A stretch of DNA of 64,000 bases from Subdoligranulum variabile (GTDB taxonomy: Bacteria > Bacillota > Clostridia > Oscillospirales > Ruminococcaceae), in contig NZ_CP102293.1 in NCBI RefSeq assembly GCF_025152575.1, forward strand, positions 558,001 to 622,000, in the 5' to 3' direction. The position numbers and the translations under genes were made by a program. The notes under the pieces are model-generated. The model searched no databases, was not told where the DNA came from, and saw only the letters and a program-made list of their open reading frames with translations. Of the stretch, positions 58,550-64,000 are shown piece after piece. Within the stretch, counting starts at the first letter, position 1, and the number at the start of each line of letters is the position of its first letter.

Positions 58550-59692
58550 TCATATTTGAATTGTGGACAAGTCAATCTCACCAGACATTAATTTTGGCAG
58601 CAAATTATCACGAATCTTAGCCAGTCGTTTATTTTCGCGTTGATTCTCTTTAATTAATGCAAAACAAGGAGCTGCAATCGCATGGAATTTTTCCAATTCT
58701 TTATCGTCTGGTATAACGAATGGCATCGCTTTAATAATTTTCGAATTTACTGCTGTGGCGATAGATGATGTGCTACCCATTGTTTCAAAATTGAACGCCT
58801 TAAGGTAGCAGTACAAATACTCATTGATTTCTGGCTTATCTGTTTTGAAGTGCGCAATTGCTTCATTCGTAGTTACTTCTCCATCTGTAATAGCAACGCG
58901 GCCTACAGTAAGTTTGAAACTCAACAGCACAGTGTTATCAGGAACAACTCTGATATTAAATTTTTGGACAGCATCTTGGGTCAGATATTCCGAACTGTCT
59001 GCAATGTACAAACCGCTTGCCCCCATATCTGATATTGAAACCCAGACACAATCTTTGGAACATTCAGAAAACCATTCGGGCTCTTTCCGCGGAGGCGTTT
59101 TTCCGATAGAAATATCAAAACACTCATCTGCGCGGCAGGTATTACGAGCGGCATTTGGGGTATCTACAAACATTACATGATAAATAGCTTTAACTTGCTT
59201 CTGCAAATTATCGTTAATCTTATTGTTCAGTTCAATCTTATCATCCAATGCGCCAAGAATCGCCACTGTCTTTTCTTGTTCATCAATAATGGGGAGCTGT
59301 AGTGTGACTGCGTTCAAATTAGCTTGGCTGAGCTTAGGCTGGGCTGATCCTGTAATATATCCCGATAAATCCATACTGTTGATAAGATAGTGAAGGTACC
59401 GCAAATCACAGCGTTCATTTGTTTGCACAATATGTGCATGATTGTTTACCCAAAACTTTCCTTTGGCTATTTGGGCTATATTTTGCTTTTGGGATTTCAG
59501 ATTTTCGCCATCTTCTGCAATCAGCAGATATGTGCCATCAAAAATATAATCATTTACATAATCAATGACGCCTTGTGCACCGAAATATCTATAAGTTCCG
59601 TGGCGTTCTGAACGCTGTTTTGCAGATAACGGAATTCTTTTTCGATCAAAGTTAATGGTGACTTCATCAAAGCGGAAGGTCTCATACTTCAT
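58550..59692 (-). CDS. hsdS: Type I restriction enzyme specificity subunit
   Basis: 380 residues from ATG 59690-59692, overlapping the hsdM stop by 11 nt. Two target-recognition domains (about 1-150 and 195-330) each followed by a conserved helix (AILGALDDKIELNNKINDNLQKQVKAIYH, LIKENQRENKRLAKIRDNLLPKLMSGEIDLS). Methionine-rich start MKYETFRFDEVTINFDRKR. It sets the bipartite DNA target. AT-rich relative to hsdM, typical of a variable gene. Confidence 0.9.
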   Translation of the reverse strand: MKYETFRFDEVTINFDRKRIPLSAKQRSERHGTYRYFGAQGVIDYVNDYIFDGTYLLIAEDGENLKSQKQNIAQIAKGKFWVNNHAHIVQTNERCDLRYLHYLINSMDLSGYITGSAQPKLSQANLNAVTLQLPIIDEQEKTVAILGALDDKIELNNKINDNLQKQVKAIYHVMFVDTPNAARNTCRADECFDISIGKTPPRKEPEWFSECSKDCVWVSISDMGASGLYIADSSEYLTQDAVQKFNIRVVPDNTVLLSFKLTVGRVAITDGEVTTNEAIAHFKTDKPEINEYLYCYLKAFNFETMGSTSSIATAVNSKIIKAMPFVIPDDKELEKFHAIAAPCFALIKENQRENKRLAKIRDNLLPKLMSGEIDLSTIQI

Positions 59693-61184
59693 ACCCAATC
59701 GCCCCCAGTCGCTCCTTGATTTGCGCCTCCAGTTCGTGGGATTTCTGGAACAATCCCGACAACTCCTTGGTCAGGCGTTCCATCTTGTCCTCGAAGGGTT
59801 CGCCGTCATCCTGCTGCTCCTCAATGCCCACATACCGGCCCGGGGTAAGGATATAGTCTTGCTTGGCAATCTCTTCGGTGGTAGCCACGGCACAGAATCC
59901 TTTGACATCTTCCAGCTTACCATCTACGAAGGCATTGTAGGTATCGGCTAGCTTTTGGATGTCCTCATCGGTCAGCTCCCGCAGTTTTCGGGTGACCATG
60001 GTTCCCATCTTCCGGGCATCGATGAACAGGGTCTTGCCTTTCTGCTTTTTGTTCTTGGCCAGAAACCACAGCGAAACGGGAATCTGAGTGGTGTAGAACA
60101 GCTGGGACGGCATGGCTACAATGCAGTCCACCAAATCTGCGTTGATGATATTCTTGCGGATTTCACCTTCGCCACCGCTCTGGGAAGATAGAGAACCATT
60201 GGCCAGTACCATGCCAATACGGCCGTTGGGGGCCAGATGCCAAATCATGTGCTGCATCCAAGCAAAGTTGGCGTTGCCTGCAGGCGGCGTACCGTACTGC
60301 CAGCGCACATCGTCCAGCAGTTTTTCTTGGCCCCAGTCGGACAAATTGAACGGCGGGTTAGCCATGATGAAGTCCGCTTTCAACTGGGGGTGGCAATCAT
60401 TAAAGAAGGTATCAGCGTTGAACTTACCCAGGTCGGCCTCAATGCCCCGAATGGCCAGGTTCATCTGGGCCATCTTCCAGGTGGTGGGGTTGGAGTCCTG
60501 GCCGAAAACCGAAATCTTGTTGATGTTTCCGCCGTGATTCTCGATGAACTTGGCCGACTGCACAAACATACCGCCGCTACCGCAGCAGGGGTCGTACACA
60601 CGGCCATTGTAGGGCTGCAAAATCTCCACCAGCGTGCGCACCACGCAGGACGGCGTATAGAATTCACCGGCCAGCTTGCCTTCCTGCTCAGCGAACTTGG
60701 ACAGGCAGTATTCATAGGTGCGGCCCAGGATATCCTTGCTGTCGCCATGCTCCATCATCTGGATATTGGTGAACAGGTCCACAACCTCGCCCAGGCGGCG
60801 TTTGTCCAGCTCCGGGCGGGCAAAGTTCTTGGGCAGGATGTCTTTCAGCCGTTTGTTCTCCTTTTCAATGCTGCGCATGGCCTCGTCAATGACCGTTCCG
60901 ATCTCCGGCGTATGGGCCGCAGCGGCAATCACGCTCCAACGGGCGTCCTCTGGCACAAAGAAGATATTCTCGGCGGTATATTCGTCTTTATCCTCTTCAA
61001 ATCCGTCGCCCTCTGCTACCAGTTCCTTATACTTGGCCTCAAACCGGTCAGAGATGTATTTCAAGAAAATCAGGCCCAACACAACAGATTTATACTCCGA
61101 AGCGTCGATATTGCCGCGCAGCACGCAGGCGGCGTCCCAAATCTGCTTTTCAAAACCAATGTTACTGGTGTTTTTATCTGCCAT
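59682..61184 (-). CDS. hsdM: Type I restriction enzyme methylase subunit
   Basis: 500 residues from ATG 61182-61184. N6-adenine methylase motifs: YDPCCGSGGMFVQS (motif I) and ANPPFNLSDW (NPPF, motif IV). N-terminal helical HsdM domain (DAACVLRGNIDASEYKSVVLGLIFLKYIS). The frame extends upstream but without a ribosome site. It precedes hsdS in the operon. Confidence 0.95.
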   Translation of the reverse strand: MADKNTSNIGFEKQIWDAACVLRGNIDASEYKSVVLGLIFLKYISDRFEAKYKELVAEGDGFEEDKDEYTAENIFFVPEDARWSVIAAAAHTPEIGTVIDEAMRSIEKENKRLKDILPKNFARPELDKRRLGEVVDLFTNIQMMEHGDSKDILGRTYEYCLSKFAEQEGKLAGEFYTPSCVVRTLVEILQPYNGRVYDPCCGSGGMFVQSAKFIENHGGNINKISVFGQDSNPTTWKMAQMNLAIRGIEADLGKFNADTFFNDCHPQLKADFIMANPPFNLSDWGQEKLLDDVRWQYGTPPAGNANFAWMQHMIWHLAPNGRIGMVLANGSLSSQSGGEGEIRKNIINADLVDCIVAMPSQLFYTTQIPVSLWFLAKNKKQKGKTLFIDARKMGTMVTRKLRELTDEDIQKLADTYNAFVDGKLEDVKGFCAVATTEEIAKQDYILTPGRYVGIEEQQDDGEPFEDKMERLTKELSGLFQKSHELEAQIKERLGAIGYEV

Positions 61185-61236
61185 AGAATGTGTTCTCTCG
61201 CTTTCTTGTGTGTACTTGTTTCTGTGGTATGAAATG

Positions 61237-61455
61237 TCAGGTGCTATCCTTATCATCAGGTACAATTTCCATGATGTCCTCAATCCTGCAATTTAACGCG
61301 GTGCATATTTTCAAAAGGATTTCGGTTGTAACGTGGCCATTCTTTCCCATTTTTGTGATGGAAGCAGAACTGATTCCGGCTTTTGCACATAAATCTTTCT
61401 TCTTCATGTCTCTGTCAATCAGAAGCTTCCAAAGCCTTTTATAACTAACAGCCAT
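61237..61455 (-). CDS. XRE-family HTH regulator (controller-like) of the hsd operon
   Basis: 72 residues, YozG-like: KRLWKLLIDRDMKKKDLCAKAGISSASITKMGKNGHVTTEILLKICTALN is one complete HTH with dimer helix. ATG behind GGAGGT. It lies just upstream of hsdM on the same strand. A palindrome and an attenuator-like hairpin precede it, so it may act as a C (controller) protein for the RM operon. Confidence 0.82.
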   Translation of the reverse strand: MAVSYKRLWKLLIDRDMKKKDLCAKAGISSASITKMGKNGHVTTEILLKICTALNCRIEDIMEIVPDDKDST

Positions 61456-61480
61456 AGAAAAAGTACCTCCCCCTCACAAT

Positions 61481-61514
61481 AAAAAATGCCCTGCCTGGCA
61501 GCAGAGCATTTTTT
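61481..61514 (-). terminator. Leader terminator/attenuator before the XRE-hsd operon
   Basis: Minus strand AAAAAATGC ... GCATTTTTT with an inner CTGC/GCAG pairing, then ATTGT. It lies between the promoter and the XRE start (26 nt before it). Confidence 0.65.
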
Positions 61515-61567
61515 CTTGCAGTCTTGCTGCCAATGGTCTATTCCAACACCTGACAGCGTTGTAATTA

Positions 61568-61622
61568 ATGATAACATAATCAACAAGGATTCGCAAGAAA
61601 AATCATGCGTTTGCATGATTTT
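61568..61622 (-). promoter_or_regulatory. Promoter with palindrome, XRE-hsd operon
   Basis: Minus strand TTGCGA (61591-61596), 17-nt spacer, TATCAT (61568-61573). The 10-bp perfect arms AAAATCATGC (61599-61608) and GCATGATTTT (61613-61622), 4-nt spacer, sit just upstream of -35. 61456-61728 otherwise has no gene. Confidence 0.7.
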
Positions 61623-61728
61623 CCCGTGCTGATCACCACACACTGCAGCTGGTGATTATCTCTAAAAATTATCATGTTAGTTTCTGCACAAAAAGATACC
61701 ACTCAATCTTTTGGCTTTGCATCTATGG

Positions 61729-62166
61729 TTATATAAGACTGCTCTGAAGCTTCTTTTTCTTTGCGTATTCAAACAACTTTTGGGTATTACTGCCTGGATA
61801 GCGAATATACGCAATAAGAAAATGAACATGATCTATAACATACCGATTTGCCTTTACAATAGCTACTCGTCGCGGGGTATTCTCCATCCCCTCCGGATAG
61901 AAACTACCATCAAAGCCCTCCGGGGCCTTAACTTTGTGCTCTGCCGGGTGGTATGGCAGTAAAAGCCAAAGGGATATTTCCGGGTGGATCTGCTTTGCAG
62001 TCACCAAAGCCCTTGCAGCCATACGATCAAAATTACCATAGTGTCCCACGATAAACTCGTTCACACCTAGTTCAGTGATATGCCGTTCAATTTCTTTTTG
62101 CAGCGCGGGATAAATACTCTCTGGAGCGTCATGATGGCCGATCAAGAAACAGCGCTTATTATCCAC
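61729..62166 (-). CDS. SLOG-superfamily protein
   Basis: 145 residues. Start GTG 62164-62166 (GGTGAT upstream, imperfect). CFLIGHHDAPESIY ... FIVGHYGNFDRMAARALV ... WLLLPYHPA is the SLOG (DprA/YpsA-like) nucleotide- or NAD-binding pattern. SLOG proteins appear in toxin-antitoxin and phage defence systems. It is divergent from an XRE gene with a palindrome between. Confidence 0.65.
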   Translation of the reverse strand: MDNKRCFLIGHHDAPESIYPALQKEIERHITELGVNEFIVGHYGNFDRMAARALVTAKQIHPEISLWLLLPYHPAEHKVKAPEGFDGSFYPEGMENTPRRVAIVKANRYVIDHVHFLIAYIRYPGSNTQKLFEYAKKKKLQSSLI

Positions 62167-62182
62167 CCGAAAATCACCAACC

Positions 62183-62207
62183 CTTTTGAGTTATATTAAC
62201 TCAAAAG
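62183..62207. promoter_or_regulatory. 25-bp perfect palindromic operator between SLOG and XRE genes
   Basis: 11-bp arms CTTTTGAGTTA and complement around TAT. A third half-like AGAGTTAATCTTTT follows. It lies centrally in the 97-bp divergent gap. Confidence 0.8.
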
Positions 62208-62263
62208 AGTTAATCTTTTCAATAGCAAACGGGTATCATTTTCTTGGAAGTGAGGTGATACCC

Positions 62264-62506
62264 TTGAACATCGGTGAGGCGGTCAAAGAGCGCATTCTGG
62301 AACTATGCCAAGAGCAAAACATCTCCATCAATAAGCTGTGCAACATGAGCGGTGTCACCCAGTCTACCGTCAATAACATCATCAGCGGACGAAACCGCAG
62401 CGCCACAGTTTCCACCATCAAAAAGCTGTGTGACGGCTTGGGTATCACTATCGAGGAGTTTTTCCATTCCGACTTATTCAAGGATCTGGAACAAGAACTG
62501 AAATAG
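62264..62506 (+). CDS. XRE-family HTH regulator
   Basis: 80 residues from TTG 62264 (GAGGTGAT upstream). NIGEAVKERILELCQEQNISINKLCNMSGVTQSTVNNIISGRNRSATVSTIKKLCDGLGITIEEFF is a single HTH domain. It probably represses itself and the SLOG gene through the palindrome. Confidence 0.85.
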   Translation: MNIGEAVKERILELCQEQNISINKLCNMSGVTQSTVNNIISGRNRSATVSTIKKLCDGLGITIEEFFHSDLFKDLEQELK

Positions 62507-62509
62507 CAA

Positions 62510-62549
62510 ACAGCCCCTACCTGTGCATCCATACACAGGTAGGGGCTGT
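62510..62549 (+). terminator. Terminator of the XRE gene
   Basis: ACAGCCCCTACCTGTG and complement (16 bp), 8-nt loop; T-run is weak. Confidence 0.65.
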
Positions 62550-62581
62550 CGTTTATGTCACGTTACAAGGTGGAAGTTTTC

Positions 62582-62908
62582 TTACAACTGCTCCGCGTCG
62601 ATCCAGTCAATAATACCGTACACGTTTACTGCCAGAGTGCAGCGCCAGCAGGTGCGGTCACGGACCTTGGCAAAGTCGATGGTGCATTTGCGGGGCGCAT
62701 AGCGTTCCCCAGCGCCGCGCCAGCAGGCCAGACGGATCTTCTCGCCGGTGTCCAGGTCGGTGAAGTAGCAGAACAGGCACATGCGCTTGCCCCAGGTGCG
62801 ATGATCAAGGCGCAAGCGGAAAGTTCCGGCCTTTTCCGGGCGCTGATACCGCTGCAGGTTGGCTTTCATGCGTTCTTCATAAGAGGTCAAAATGCCGTAG
62901 GGATTCAT
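62582..62908 (-). CDS. Cys-containing mobile-element protein
   Basis: 108 residues from ATG 62906-62908 (GAAAGGAC). RMCLFCYFTDLDTGEKIRLACWRGAGERYAP and RTCWRCTLAVNVYG show two CxxC-like pairs (CLFC, CWRC), possible zinc binding. It lies after the relaxase and is not recognised. Confidence 0.6.
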   Translation of the reverse strand: MNPYGILTSYEERMKANLQRYQRPEKAGTFRLRLDHRTWGKRMCLFCYFTDLDTGEKIRLACWRGAGERYAPRKCTIDFAKVRDRTCWRCTLAVNVYGIIDWIDAEQL

Positions 62909-62936
62909 AGTCGTTGTCCTTTCTGTGATTGGGTGA

Positions 62937-64000
62937 TTATCGTTCTTTCTGGTGGGCGGTGCGCTGCTGCTCCCGATCATTCAACAGTTGGATGTTCTCC
63001 CGCATACGTTTGACACGGGCGGGAATTTGCTGGGCAGTTTTCAGCTCCTTTCTTGTTTCGGTGATCTGTTTGGTCAGTTCATCCTTTTCCGTGTGGAGAG
63101 CCTCGCACTCGGTCGGGTTACGGCAGCGGCGCAGTCGGTTACGGCACTTGGCGCGTCGGGCCTCCAGATCGCTCAGTTTCTGCTCCTGCTCCGATGTAAA
63201 AGCGGCTACGTCCTCCGCGGTATTCAGAGAATACCGTTCCAGAAGATGCAGCTGCTTTTCAATTTCCGCCCAGCGGCGGTAATCCTCCCGCATAGCCGGA
63301 TGGGGCGGGCGGTAGTTGGGTGTTGTGGTAGGCAGCTTGCCCAGCAGATAGCAGTAATACAGGTAGGTGCGGTAGATCCCGAACGCCTCCATAATGGCCT
63401 TGCGGAAGTCCTGACGCAGCTTTTGGTAATGGGGATGCACCGGCGGATACCGCTTGTTGTAGATCTCCATGCGTTTGAATATCCCCATCGCATGATTCTG
63501 CTGGATGCGCTGGGCCATTGCCTGCGGGGTGTATTCCTCGCCCAGTGTTTTGAAGCGCACGGCGCGGCGCTCATGGGGCAGCTTGATAGTCGGGTATTTG
63601 TGGTTGGGATTGAAATCCACCTCATAGCCCATCTTGCGCAGGATACGAGGCAGATCGCGGGGCGTCTCGCTGCGCAGGATGGCCAGATCAATGTCCTGGC
63701 GCATGACGTTATACCGGGTAGGTTCTCCGGCTTTCTCGGCCAGATAGAGGTTACGGGGCACCCGGTGGGCGCCCTTTTTGTCTACCACCGAAAGCCCCTG
63801 CTCCCGGCACAGTTCATCCGAAGCGTCCTGCAGAGCGCGGTAGGTCTTTTTGCAGTCGTTGTACCGCTTTCCGTCCACGAAGGACACCGAGTCGATGACG
63901 AAGTGATTGTGGCAGCAGTCGGTGTTCAGGTGGGTGGCCACCAGCACCTGAAACCGGTCACCCCACACCCGCTTGGCTAGTTCCACCCCGATGGCGTGGC
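62937..64000 (-). CDS. Relaxase/mobilisation nuclease, N-terminus outside window
   Basis: The frame is open at the right edge (…HAIGVELAKRVWGDRF), so the start lies beyond the window. Visible part of about 354 residues: the metal-binding LVATHLNTDCCHNHFVIDSVSF (H-x-N-H-x motif of MobP/VirD2-like relaxases), YRALQDASDELCREQGLSVV, and a long helical C-terminal region (KQLHLLERYSLNT ... KNRLRRCRNPTECEAL). Relaxases nick oriT to start transfer. It stamps the element as conjugative or mobilisable. Confidence 0.88.
   Translation of the reverse strand, partial: HAIGVELAKRVWGDRFQVLVATHLNTDCCHNHFVIDSVSFVDGKRYNDCKKTYRALQDASDELCREQGLSVVDKKGAHRVPRNLYLAEKAGEPTRYNVMRQDIDLAILRSETPRDLPRILRKMGYEVDFNPNHKYPTIKLPHERRAVRFKTLGEEYTPQAMAQRIQQNHAMGIFKRMEIYNKRYPPVHPHYQKLRQDFRKAIMEAFGIYRTYLYYCYLLGKLPTTTPNYRPPHPAMREDYRRWAEIEKQLHLLERYSLNTAEDVAAFTSEQEQKLSDLEARRAKCRNRLRRCRNPTECEALHTEKDELTKQITETRKELKTAQQIPARVKRMRENIQLLNDREQQRTAHQKER

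Noticed and set aside
1..64000. CRISPR array or tRNA genes
   Set aside because: No regularly spaced repeats, and no cloverleaf with a CCA-type end was seen in the intergenic regions, including next to the integrase.

Overview
The window looks like the chromosome of a GC-rich, anaerobic, fermentative gut Firmicute of the Oscillospiraceae (Faecalibacterium, Gemmiger or Subdoligranulum type). This is inferred from the pyruvate formate-lyase pair, an alpha-glucan phosphorylase, ECF-type vitamin uptake, DUF1540 and FeoB-associated Cys-rich small proteins, Gram-positive style AGGAGG ribosome binding sites and consensus sigma-A promoters. Genus assignment is a guess. No rRNA, tRNA or CRISPR array was seen.

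Layout. (1) 1-9.4 kb, mostly minus strand: a partial SGNH hydrolase; an ECF transporter S component divergent from a PdxR/MocR regulator; an SPFH/NfeD membrane pair; a GH13 alpha-glucanase; glycogen phosphorylase. (2) 9.5-14.3 kb, plus strand: zapA, U32 peptidase family gene, dUTPase, Maf, mreB. (3) 14.3-23.2 kb, one plus-strand operon: a nonulosonate (legionaminic-type) sugar cluster (LegC, PtmE-like, LegI/NeuB, LegG/NeuC, two Gfo/Idh oxidoreductases, LegF/NeuA) ending with a two-gene ThrE/YjjPB-type exporter. (4) 23.2-29.2 kb: DUF4830 lipoprotein-like gene, glycerophosphodiesterase, a two-component system with an attached membrane protein, two tiny Cys-rich proteins and a PPK2 kinase. (5) 29.2-39.2 kb: nine tightly packed glycosyltransferase genes (GT2 and GT4/GT-B), which with the nonulosonate genes suggest a complex surface glycan. 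(6) 39.2-42.8 kb: pflB-pflA on the minus strand, a candidate structured small RNA downstream of pflA, and related inverted repeats at two promoters. (7) 42.9-47.3 kb: a polytopic membrane protein, a small-multidrug-export family protein, and a large anchored beta-helix surface protein.

(8) 47.6 kb to the right edge is a mobile element of lower and patchy GC: tyrosine integrase with arm-type repeats beside it, ribbon-helix-helix protein, DUF6462 protein, RepA-like ATPase, DUF6076 protein, small orphan proteins, and a complete type I restriction-modification operon (XRE regulator, hsdM, hsdS, three AT-rich accessory genes, hsdR), then a SLOG/XRE divergent pair and a relaxase cut by the window edge. 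It is most simply an integrative conjugative or mobilizable element carrying defence cargo.

The most interesting points are the AT-rich accessory cassette inside the hsd operon, which includes a protein with a HEPN ribonuclease motif sitting where anticodon nuclease genes such as prrC are found, and the candidate ~170-nt RNA plus shared GTTAG-N6-CTAAC operator-like dyads in the pfl locus. All start sites were chosen by ribosome binding site position; several genes use TTG or GTG. Family names are from recognition of motifs, not from a database search.
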